64,000 nucleotides of DNA from Gilvimarinus sp. 2_MG-2023 (GTDB lineage: Bacteria; Pseudomonadota; Gammaproteobacteria; Pseudomonadales; Cellvibrionaceae): contig NZ_JAUOQM010000038.1 in assembly GCF_030547685.1 (NCBI RefSeq), positions 1-64,000 of the forward strand, in the 5' to 3' direction. The translations under genes and the position numbers were made by a program. Positions 56,476 to 64,000 of the stretch are shown here, piece after piece; the stretch's first letter is position 1; each line of letters opens with the position of its first letter. The notes beneath the pieces are model-generated. The model was not told where the DNA came from and did no database searches. It saw nothing but the letters and a program-made list of their open reading frames with translations.

Positions 56476-58445
56476 TGCGGCGCTTCCTCGGGTACTCGCT
56501 CGGGTTCAGACATCGACTCAGGTTCAGGCGCTATATCGGACACTGGCGACGCACTCAGTGGCGGCCGGTTGCGGTAAGCATCGTCCATTAAACGTGCGAT
56601 GCTTAAGCGCGTTTGCGCCAAGTAATCATTGAGTCGGGCGCGGTGTTCACCCAGATGGCCGCGCAGAGCTGCACTGAGGGCAGCGGCTTGTTCGTTAATG
56701 GCTTGTGCCTGCGCCGCCAATAACTGTTGGTTGCGTTCACGGGCACGATTAAGGCGCTGTAATTGGGCTTGTAAGTCTTGCTCTTGGGCCAGAAGCTGCT
56801 CGATGCGCTCACTGGCCGCCAGGCTGCTGGCCAATGACGCATTGATTTGATTAAGGCGCTTTTGCACCTCCCAGCGGTTGGCGGGTAGTTGCTGGGCGGC
56901 GCGCCACTGCAACACCCCGGCAAAAAAATTGAGCTTGGCTTGGGCCTGATAGGGCAGCGGCTTTTTGCCCTCCAGCGCTTGAAGCGCGCGCTGGGCACTT
57001 TGCTGGCGTGCGTGTAAGGCGCGGGTTTGTGTATCAGCCAGTGCCATGGCGTTGTGCTGAACCTCTATTTGACGCAACTGTTCGCTCAGCCGGTCGCTTA
57101 CCGTTTGTAATTCATCACTTTGCTGTAGCAGACCGGAGCGGGATAATTGATCGGCCCGCTCGGCGCGGCGCAGACGCTTTTGTTGCACCAGCTCGCGGTA
57201 CACATCGAGCTTTTGCTGCCACTGACGGTGGCGGTGCTGCAAATCCACCAAGTCGCGCAGTAATTGCGCTTGCTGTTGCTGAGCGTCGTCGCGCAGCAGA
57301 GTATCGAGATAGGTGAGCGGGCTGGTGATCACACTGGAATCGGGCAGGCTCAACCAGTTTTGGCCACTTTTCGCCTGGCTCGGGTGCAAGGCTTGCGGCC
57401 GACGCTCTCCGGTCAGGTAATCGAGCAGAGCCTGGGCGTTTAACTGAGCCAGGTGAGTGTCGATATCGGCCAGCATCTCGGTCAGCAGTGTTTCCGATTC
57501 GCCGTAGGCGATTAGCGCGGCCCCGGTGGAGCCCATTTGCTCATAGGCCCAGGGCACAGCGAGCAGTGACTCCTGCACGGCCGGGTCGAGCAGTGAGCGC
57601 TGGCGCAGCGCCTGCCAAGGTTTTAGGGCGAGCACATAGTCGTGATAACTGGCGGCGCTCCAGCCGTAGCCGAGCAGGGCGCGGTTGGCAAAGGCCGTCT
57701 CGAGCCTTACCCGGCGGAACGCCGCCTTGGCCGAGGCAAAGTCTTTTTGTTGCAAGTAACTGTAGCCTAACGCGGTCAGGGCTTTGTCGCGCAGGGCGAG
57801 GTATTCGTCGCCGCGCTCGGGATCCGTGGGCGGGGCGGCCGCCAAAAGCGCCTGATAATAGCTTTGTGCACGGATCGGGTCGTTTTGACGCGCGGCGCTG
57901 TTGCCTAAGTTAAGCAGCGCTAAATGCGAATGCTCGGCCAAAGGCTCGAGTATGGGCTCTGCGTCGTTAAGGCTGGGGGCGCCGCGCCCGGCAATCAGTA
58001 AGCTGATTCGCAAATTGGCGGCTTCTTCGGCCAGGCCGGGGCTGAGTGAACCCTGCAAGGCGTCGAGGTTGAGCTGGGCCTGATCGAGCCGCCCTGCCTG
58101 ATAGTGCAGACGGGCCAAATAGAGATGAGCGGTATCGCGCAGGCGCCCAGGCTCACCTTGGTTTAAGTGAGTATTAAATGCTTGCTGGGCCTGTTCGGTC
58201 ATGCCGTAGGCCAGCAACATACCACCGCGCATAAGCTCTGGGTAGTGTTGGTGCCCCTTAATGCCGCCGCGACTTTGGGCGAGATCGAGAGCGATTAGCG
58301 CCTGGGGCAAATCCCCCTGATAGTAGTGGTACAGGCTTTCACCATAGGATAAATCTTGTGCGGCTGGGTGTAGCTGTGCCTGCGCACTGGCGGTGATAGC
58401 CGCCAGTGCCAGTAATGCGGGACGTAACAGGTTTACAACTCCCAT
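56472..58445 (-). CDS. Periplasmic TPR and coiled-coil protein
   Basis: 657 residues: signal peptide (ending SAQAQ), TPR-like repeats (about 30-300; SLYHYYQGDLPQALIALDLA, LGYSYLQQKDFASAKAAFRR) and long coiled coils (about 370-610; RDLVDLQHRHRQWQQKLDVY), ending in a Pro/Glu-rich tail. The combination of TPRs and coiled coil suits a periplasmic scaffold that links inner and outer membrane parts. Its start overlaps the upstream gene by 13 bases; function beyond the cluster context is unknown. Confidence 0.8.
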   Translation of the reverse strand: MGVVNLLRPALLALAAITASAQAQLHPAAQDLSYGESLYHYYQGDLPQALIALDLAQSRGGIKGHQHYPELMRGGMLLAYGMTEQAQQAFNTHLNQGEPGRLRDTAHLYLARLHYQAGRLDQAQLNLDALQGSLSPGLAEEAANLRISLLIAGRGAPSLNDAEPILEPLAEHSHLALLNLGNSAARQNDPIRAQSYYQALLAAAPPTDPERGDEYLALRDKALTALGYSYLQQKDFASAKAAFRRVRLETAFANRALLGYGWSAASYHDYVLALKPWQALRQRSLLDPAVQESLLAVPWAYEQMGSTGAALIAYGESETLLTEMLADIDTHLAQLNAQALLDYLTGERRPQALHPSQAKSGQNWLSLPDSSVITSPLTYLDTLLRDDAQQQQAQLLRDLVDLQHRHRQWQQKLDVYRELVQQKRLRRAERADQLSRSGLLQQSDELQTVSDRLSEQLRQIEVQHNAMALADTQTRALHARQQSAQRALQALEGKKPLPYQAQAKLNFFAGVLQWRAAQQLPANRWEVQKRLNQINASLASSLAASERIEQLLAQEQDLQAQLQRLNRARERNQQLLAAQAQAINEQAAALSAALRGHLGEHRARLNDYLAQTRLSIARLMDDAYRNRPPLSASPVSDIAPEPESMSEPERVPEEAPQ

Positions 58446-58981
58446 TGCTTGATATCAAACACCGGTTGCAGTTTTTGCCCGGAGTCGACGATTTTCAGCT
58501 CCAACACCAGGGGGGCCGTGGTTTTTTCTACCGTGAGGCTGGCCGCGCGTTTATAGCTTTGCCCTTTGGGGCCGGTGCCGGTAAAAAACGCGCTGATTTC
58601 ATGCTCGCCCTGACGCAAATTGCCCAGATATAACTTCTGAATACCGCCGCGGCGCAAGGTGGTTAGCTGCTTGTCCGTGTAGAGTTCGCTGCTGATAAAG
58701 TCATCGTCCACTTTGACTTTAACCGAATCCAGCGCAAAGTAGTGACCGACATCCAGCGATAGGTAGAGCGCTATTTGGCTGTTGGCCGGAAACAAGAGTT
58801 CTTCTTCCAGGATTAACAAATCGCGATTCAATTGCAGCGACTGCTGTTTTAATGATTCGGCCCTTAGCGCCAAATTCTCAGCCTCAGCCTCGGTGGCTGA
58901 GCCCTGGGCCCACACCATAGCCGCCAGCGCGTACAGGCTAAGAGCCAGCAGTAATCGGGTCGCCGTTAGCAAGCGCGTCAT
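58433..58981 (-). CDS. Secreted protein heading the ExbBD-TPR operon
   Basis: I place the start at 58981 (182 residues), with AGGATG upstream and an immediate signal peptide (MTRLLTATRLLLALSL, ending VWAQ); the frame to 59095 adds an unlikely N-terminus. A short coiled coil (ATEAEAENLALRAESLKQQS) precedes a beta-rich domain (SQIALYLSLDVGHYFALDSV, LRQGEHEISAFFTGTGPKG). Possibly a homologue of the AraC-type/GltC- or Glt-associated periplasmic proteins, but I cannot name it. First gene of the operon. Confidence 0.75.
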   Translation of the reverse strand: MTRLLTATRLLLALSLYALAAMVWAQGSATEAEAENLALRAESLKQQSLQLNRDLLILEEELLFPANSQIALYLSLDVGHYFALDSVKVKVDDDFISSELYTDKQLTTLRRGGIQKLYLGNLRQGEHEISAFFTGTGPKGQSYKRAASLTVEKTTAPLVLELKIVDSGQKLQPVFDIKQWEL

Positions 58982-59156
58982 AGTTGCATCCTGTTGGTTT
59001 ATTGGCAGCATTGGCCACGGTGGCAAAGCCTTTGGCAGTTTAATCAATTGCGGCCCATCGTGCAGCGCTTCGTATCGCGCGAGGGGCTTTTGCATCGCGA
59101 GATGTGAAAGCTATCACCCTTGTGTGGATGATAAATGACCTACCTGCAATTTTCGC

Positions 59157-60161
59157 TCAGCGCGACAGCCCCTGGGCCGGTGGAGACAGTCCTGCGCTGT
59201 AGTAAACCTTACCGGCCCGATCGATGAGCACAGCATCGAACTCAGGCAAAGTTTCGATCAATGCCAAGCCCCGCTCGCGCCCCAGAACAAAAATACTGGT
59301 AGAGAGCGCATCGGTGTCGAAGGCATCGGGGCCGAGCACGGTGACACTGGCCAACTCGTCGGTACTTTTGCCGGTTTGGGGATTGATAATATGGTGAATG
59401 CGCTCGCCGTTATCATCGATATAGTAGCGCTCGTAATCGCCCGAGGTAGAAATAGCCGTGTCGGTTAAGGGCAGGGTGATGGCAATGCCGGCGTCGCCGC
59501 GCGGCTGCTTAATGCCCACCAGCCAGGGACGACCGTCCCGATTGCCGAGTACACGACTGTCGCCCCCGGCGCTGACACTGGCGTGCTCTATTCCAGCGGC
59601 CCGCAGCAAGTTAATAACCCGATCCACCGCGTATCCCTTGGCGATGCCACCCAAATCAACAGTCACCGCCGGGTGTTGATAGTGCACGCTACTCTCGGCG
59701 CGGTTAAGAAGTACATGGCGATAATCAATGGCCGACATTAAAGCCTGGCGTTGGTCTGCACTGGGTTGCTGCTGCGCACGGTAATCGTAGTATCGCGCCA
59801 GTGAGGCGAAGGTAATATCAAAAGCCCCCTGAGTTAAGCGGCCATAATAAAGAGATTTATCGAGCAGCTTTAACATTTCGGAGGACACCGTCACCGCTGC
59901 CGCCCCCTTTTGGCCAGCTTGTTCGTTCATAAGTGACAGTTCACTGCTGGGCTTATAAGGGCTGTAGGTGGCATCAATACGATGCATTTCGTCCAGCGCT
60001 TGCTGTAAAAGCTGTTGGCCGGTTTTCTCATCGGTGTGCTGCAAGGTCACGCTGATACGAGTTCCCATAATATCGGCCTGCTCGCTGAGCCAGAGCGCCT
60101 GAGCAGGTGCTGTTAACAAAGCGCATAATAGGGCGATGAAGAAACGTGAGCGATACCACAT
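59157..60161 (-). CDS. apbE: ApbE-family FAD:protein FMN transferase
   Basis: 334 residues with a signal peptide (ending AQA) but no lipobox. ApbE signatures are present: MGTRISVTL, DLGGIAKGYAVDRVI, AGGDSRVLG, AISTSGDYERYY and the DALSTSIFVLG segment with the metal-binding Asp/Thr-like residues. It should transfer FMN from FAD to a Thr or Ser of exported flavoproteins in the periplasm. No acceptor flavoprotein gene is in the window. It lies about 175 bases before the ExbBD-TPR operon on the same strand, so cotranscription is possible but not required. Confidence 0.92.
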   Translation of the reverse strand: MWYRSRFFIALLCALLTAPAQALWLSEQADIMGTRISVTLQHTDEKTGQQLLQQALDEMHRIDATYSPYKPSSELSLMNEQAGQKGAAAVTVSSEMLKLLDKSLYYGRLTQGAFDITFASLARYYDYRAQQQPSADQRQALMSAIDYRHVLLNRAESSVHYQHPAVTVDLGGIAKGYAVDRVINLLRAAGIEHASVSAGGDSRVLGNRDGRPWLVGIKQPRGDAGIAITLPLTDTAISTSGDYERYYIDDNGERIHHIINPQTGKSTDELASVTVLGPDAFDTDALSTSIFVLGRERGLALIETLPEFDAVLIDRAGKVYYSAGLSPPAQGLSR

Positions 60162-60315
60162 AGCAGTGTTCCGGGCCGGTTAGGGAAAATCGTTTTGTAA
60201 CACATTTAATATTATTCTGTGTTGGGTCATAATGAAAACACAAAGCAGGTCGCCTTTTATTGGTTTTGGGCTAAAATTAGGTGACAACTGGGGTCGTAAA
60301 TAAAGGGATTGGAAC

Positions 60316-60795
60316 ATGCGTTGTTTAACAATTGTGGCTTTGGCACTCATACTGGCCGGGTGCGGCGGCAATGATGACCCGCTGCTGAACGTCATTAACG
60401 ACCCGCTGGATATTGAATTTGAAGACTTCTATGTGGATCGTACCGATATCTATCCCGGCGAGTCGGTATGGATTGAATGGCAGGCCGAAGGCGCGTTGTA
60501 TTTTGATGCCCGCCTCTACGTCAGCCAAGATGAGCGCATCTCGCAGGATGACTTAGTGGTTATCGATGAAGAGTGTGGAGTTGAGAGCGATGACCACTGT
60601 ACCGCCGATGAAGATATCTATTTCTCCTGTCACTACGACTCCAGCAACCGCTTTAGCTGTCGAGAAGGTGGTGACATTTTAAAACGCACGGATTTAACCC
60701 CCTTAATCGAGCAGTATCCGCAGGAAGCGTATCTAATACTGGAATTGTGTAACGACAATTGTGAAGAGCGCTCTTGGCCACTGCTGTTTCGCTAA
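60316..60795 (+). CDS. Small lipoprotein, unknown function
   Basis: 159 residues with lipobox LAGC (Cys16). The mature part is acidic with six Cys residues (EECGVESDDHC, FSCHYDSSNRFSC, LCNDNC), pointing to disulphides and an extracytoplasmic place. It begins with a strand-rich IEFEDFYVDRTDIYPGESVW segment typical of an Ig-like start. Not recognised. Divergent from ApbE. Confidence 0.75.
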   Translation: MRCLTIVALALILAGCGGNDDPLLNVINDPLDIEFEDFYVDRTDIYPGESVWIEWQAEGALYFDARLYVSQDERISQDDLVVIDEECGVESDDHCTADEDIYFSCHYDSSNRFSCREGGDILKRTDLTPLIEQYPQEAYLILELCNDNCEERSWPLLFR

Positions 60796-60927
60796 ACTCC
60801 CCCGACCGGTTTAACGCTTTCGGACGCATTACTCGCCAACGCATAAGCGAGCCCACAACCTACGCCATCAAAAACCACCTCAAGGGTGAGCGTAGGGTTA
60901 ATCTCGCCTTACCACGGTAAACCATCC

Positions 60928-62442
60928 ATGAAGCCACGCCACGCTTATTCTTTATTACTGAGTACGCTTATTGCGCTGGCGGTCACGCTGACCCTCTATG
61001 CCCTAAGCACTCACCTTATGCATAAGGAGATGGTTCATCAGTCACAGTCCGTTATAAAATTACTCGATCATCTGAACCGGGATGTTCAGGTAAGTTGGCA
61101 AAAGCTATCTAACAACACTCATGCAGCCTGTAGCGAACCGCATTTATCTGCAATGCGGGCCGAGCTTTTTTTGACCTGGCACATTAAAGATATTGCTTAC
61201 ATGCAAGGCGACACAGTGCTTTGCAGTGTTATGGCGGGCAAACTGAAGAATCCCTTTTCCCTGCCCGAGTCCACTTATCAAACCAAAGGTGGGGCTACTA
61301 TCTGGATAGATACTGACTGGAGTGTATTAAATAAAAATTATAATGTCGCCATCGCCAACCGCAACAATTTTGCCATGGTAATAGACCCAACCAGTCTGGA
61401 AAATTTTATCGATTTATTTTATTCGTGGGAGTTGATATACCGTATAAACAATCAAGATTATCATGCTGCCGGAGAAAAAGGGGTTGTCGATATTGGCTCA
61501 AAAGATCACCATTACTTTAAGCCGTTTCGTGTTAAAACCTGCAACAATTACAATTACTGCACCTCAATATTAAGTGATAGCTTATCGTATCTATCGCGCA
61601 ATCCTGCGGTTTCGATTCTGATTATAGTGCTCGGGTATTTGAGCGGCTGGTTGTCCTATGTATATATTCGCCGCTACATTAGCCACCTCTACTCGATTGA
61701 ATACCGTGTACAACGGGGCCTGGCCAATAGTAATTTCTATCCGGTGGTGCAACCCATTATCGATTTAACGACACAAAAAATAGTCAGTTGCGAAGTGCTG
61801 GCACGATTTGAAGATAAAGCAGGCCCACTGTACCCAGACGCGTTTATCCCCATAATTGCCAAGCAAGATGTGTCTTGGCCTTTTACGGTTTTAATCATTG
61901 AGGCAACACTCGCCAGCCTAAAAAAACACGGCCTGGAAGATGAGATTTCGATAGCATTTAATGTGATGCCTCGTGACGTCACCAACGGCAACATACTGAC
62001 TTTATTAGACTTAGAGTCAGTAGCACAATGGCGCGGCGAGCTAACCATTGAGCTCACCGAAAGCGAAGAACTTGAAGAAACTCAGGCGCACAAAAATTTA
62101 TCTCAGTTAAAACAATACGGTATTAACATCTCGATAGATGATTTTGGTACAGGCTACTCTAATCTTAAATACATTGATCAATTACACTGTCGTTATTTAA
62201 AAATTGACCGGACTTTTATTATGGATGTAGAAGAGGGCTCTATTCGCTCTTCAATTATCCCCAATATAGTCAGTATTGCCGAGAAATCCAATTTGCGGGT
62301 AATCGCCGAAGGGGTCGAGAATTTGGCTCAATCGACCGAGCTAAAAAGAATGGGCATTCGGTATGTTCAGGGTTATTATTTTGGCAAGCCAATGTCTATA
62401 GCCAACTTGGCGCAAAAATTAAAACAGACAACCGACCAATAG
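60928..62442 (+). CDS. CSS-motif EAL phosphodiesterase
   Basis: I prefer the ATG at 60928 (504 residues) because it puts the first membrane helix right at the N-terminus; a GTG at 60886 adds 14 residues. A periplasmic CSS-type domain (about 35-225, with ACSEPH and the second Cys LCSVM) lies between two membrane helices (about 10-28 and 228-250). The EAL domain (about 270-500) has EVLARFED, ELTESEE, SIDDFGTGYSN and KIDRTFIMD, so all catalytic blocks are intact. It should degrade c-di-GMP, controlled by disulphide state of the periplasmic domain as in E. coli PdeC-type proteins. Confidence 0.9.
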   Translation: MKPRHAYSLLLSTLIALAVTLTLYALSTHLMHKEMVHQSQSVIKLLDHLNRDVQVSWQKLSNNTHAACSEPHLSAMRAELFLTWHIKDIAYMQGDTVLCSVMAGKLKNPFSLPESTYQTKGGATIWIDTDWSVLNKNYNVAIANRNNFAMVIDPTSLENFIDLFYSWELIYRINNQDYHAAGEKGVVDIGSKDHHYFKPFRVKTCNNYNYCTSILSDSLSYLSRNPAVSILIIVLGYLSGWLSYVYIRRYISHLYSIEYRVQRGLANSNFYPVVQPIIDLTTQKIVSCEVLARFEDKAGPLYPDAFIPIIAKQDVSWPFTVLIIEATLASLKKHGLEDEISIAFNVMPRDVTNGNILTLLDLESVAQWRGELTIELTESEELEETQAHKNLSQLKQYGINISIDDFGTGYSNLKYIDQLHCRYLKIDRTFIMDVEEGSIRSSIIPNIVSIAEKSNLRVIAEGVENLAQSTELKRMGIRYVQGYYFGKPMSIANLAQKLKQTTDQ

Positions 62443-62467
62443 CGAGCTCAACGATTCAGATGCAGAC

Positions 62468-64000
62468 TCACTCACCTTTCAACGCCTGCTGAGCAATAAA
62501 ATCGGTAAATTTTTGTGGCTTATGAATACCGTAACCCTGTGCATAATCAACCCCAATTTCTTCCAGAACAACCCGAACCTCTGTGTTCTCTACAAACTCA
62601 GCCACCGTTTCTATCGACAGAGTCTGTCCCACCTCATTAATCGCCTTCACCATTGCCAAATCGGTTTTATCTTTAACGATTTCACGAATAAAACTACCAT
62701 CGATTTTAAGCGTATCAATGGGGAGCCGTTTTAAATAATTAAACGAAGCCAAACCCGTACCAAAATCATCCAAAGCAAAACTGCATCCAGAATCCCCCAA
62801 CGCCTCCATAAAGTGAACCGCATCCAGTAGATTGTTTACCGCCGCGGTTTCAGTCACTTCAAAACAGATTTTTTCCGGGGCTACGGAATATTTTTCAAAA
62901 GCCTGCAATACGAATTGATAAAAATCATGCTTGTCCAGTGACAACCCTGAAATATTGATATGGCATTTATGTAATTGCGTCAGGTGTTTGGGATTCTGAG
63001 CCAGTATTTTTAACGTGTTCTCAACCACCCACCGATCAATTTGTGGGGCACTGCCAAAACGCTCGGCGGCAGGTAAAAAAGCAGAGGGCGAGTACACTTT
63101 GCCACCGTCCTCCAGACGAATAAGAATTTCGTAAACCAAGCCGTTGGTTTGCTGTTGCAAGGGGGCAATTAATTGTGCCTCCAGCAATAGCTTATTTTTA
63201 ATAATGGCATTACTTATTTTGGTTACCCACTGCATCTCACCGGCACGCTCTTGCCGATGAGCATCGTCTTCACGAGCCACATAAACAAAATTCCTACCTT
63301 TTTCTTTTGCTAAATAGCAGGCAATATCCGCCGCACGCATGATAGATTCAGTATCTAAATCATCTTCAGATATAGGCACCACGCCGATACTGGCGGTAAT
63401 GTCATAGCGATGCCCCTCCCAATTAAATTCAAATATTTCCAGAGCTCTGCGTAGCTTTTCAGCAATTGATCCCGCGGCATCGATTGCGCAATTTTCTAGA
63501 ATCATGGCGAATTCGTCGCCACCCAATCGAGCTAACATATCGCCTTCGCGCAAGATGCTCGCAAATAAATTCGTCACTTGTTGCAATAATCGATCTCCGG
63601 CGGGGTGGCCGGAAGTATCATTGACGATTTTAAACTGATCTAAATCAATAAAACATAAAGCGTGTTTTACATGTTCGCTGCGGGCTCTATTTAATGAATC
63701 AAACAATCGGCGCTCAAATGCCCGCCGATTGAATAATCCGGTCAATATATCGTGTGTGGCTTGAAAGTTTAATTCGTTTGAAAGCCTGCGAGATTCAGAA
63801 ATATCTTCAAGAATAAGTGTTAAATGACGAGCAGAGTCATGAGTATTGGATCTGGAATACGTTAATCGTGCCCAAATATAACCTGTATTTTTTGCTAATC
63901 GCTGCTCCACTGAATAGTGATCGATAACCCCATTGAGCAGCTGCTGTTTGGATTGTTCATCCAGCGACCAATCCTCCGAGTGAATAAAATCTTTAAAGCA
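62468..64000 (-). CDS. GGDEF-EAL protein, 5' end beyond the window
   Basis: The frame is open to the window end (codons from CFKDFIHSEDWSLDEQ continue upstream of the first internal start), so the 5' part is missing. Visible: the end of a PAS/PAC domain (YIWARLTYSRS, HLTLILEDISESRRL), a GGDEF domain with REGD inhibitory site and GGDEFAMI, and an EAL-type domain with EILIRLED, EVTETAAVN, LDDFGTGLASF and TLKIDGSF. Active-site motifs look intact. Convergent with the CSS-EAL gene, 25 bases between stops. Confidence 0.9.
   Translation of the reverse strand, partial: CFKDFIHSEDWSLDEQSKQQLLNGVIDHYSVEQRLAKNTGYIWARLTYSRSNTHDSARHLTLILEDISESRRLSNELNFQATHDILTGLFNRRAFERRLFDSLNRARSEHVKHALCFIDLDQFKIVNDTSGHPAGDRLLQQVTNLFASILREGDMLARLGGDEFAMILENCAIDAAGSIAEKLRRALEIFEFNWEGHRYDITASIGVVPISEDDLDTESIMRAADIACYLAKEKGRNFVYVAREDDAHRQERAGEMQWVTKISNAIIKNKLLLEAQLIAPLQQQTNGLVYEILIRLEDGGKVYSPSAFLPAAERFGSAPQIDRWVVENTLKILAQNPKHLTQLHKCHINISGLSLDKHDFYQFVLQAFEKYSVAPEKICFEVTETAAVNNLLDAVHFMEALGDSGCSFALDDFGTGLASFNYLKRLPIDTLKIDGSFIREIVKDKTDLAMVKAINEVGQTLSIETVAEFVENTEVRVVLEEIGVDYAQGYGIHKPQKFTDFIAQQALKGE

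Overview
The window looks like a chromosomal segment of a marine, polysaccharide-degrading gammaproteobacterium, most likely a member of Cellvibrionales/Cellvibrionaceae (Saccharophagus, Cellvibrio, Teredinibacter or a relative). The signs are large secreted carbohydrate-active enzymes with polyserine linkers and CBM2, CBM5/12 and CBM32-like modules, a TIGR01782-type TonB receptor, GGDEF/EAL proteins and many predicted secreted proteins. The genus is an inference and I could not run any search.

Layout. 1-1.8 kb: AT-rich pair of unknown secreted/hydrolase-like genes, cut by the window edge. 1.8-10.2 kb: accessory region with two CTERM-tailed secreted proteins, a doubly broken cold-shock/DUF1294 gene, a YciI-like protein, a metallophosphoesterase lipoprotein and several diverged repeats. 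10.2-17 kb: PL7 alginate lyase, GH19 chitinase, a broken small gene and a Cys-rich secreted protein. 17.4-27.7 kb: unknown protein, TIGR02647 protein, PAS-GGDEF-EAL protein, CBM2-GH5 cellulase, Ig-repeat surface protein and SodC. 27.9-30.2 kb: a decayed zone with three disrupted genes. 30.3-33.4 kb: an exported ubiquitin homologue with a C-terminal membrane/sorting tail, then a GH18 chitinase.

34.4-45.4 kb is an alginate utilisation locus. A PL7 lyase, a gluconokinase-type kinase, an NRAMP-fold transporter, an SDR reductase, a PL6 lyase and a TonB receptor lie on the minus strand, opposite a GntR/FCD regulator. The likely flow is outer-membrane capture and uptake of oligomers (TonB receptor), depolymerisation (PL6, PL7), reduction of the unsaturated uronate (SDR) and phosphorylation (kinase). 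The NRAMP-like protein would be the inner-membrane permease. 45.5-48.3 kb: RIO kinase and a third PL7 lyase, a CBM32 lipoprotein. 49.7-59.0 kb: a tightly overlapping minus-strand operon with a TonB/AgmX-like protein, two ExbD/TolR-like proteins, one ExbB/TolQ-like protein, a small periplasmic protein, three TPR proteins and a secreted protein; it resembles the Agl/Glt-type envelope machine. 59.2-64 kb: ApbE, a lipoprotein, a CSS-EAL phosphodiesterase and a GGDEF-EAL protein cut by the window end.

The most notable items are the exported ubiquitin, whose predicted signal-peptide cleavage leaves exactly the ubiquitin Met1; a set of five proteins with LP-type C-terminal sorting tails; a shared LacI-type palindrome upstream of both chitinases and the cellulase; and an NRAMP-family permease without the metal-binding motifs in the alginate locus.
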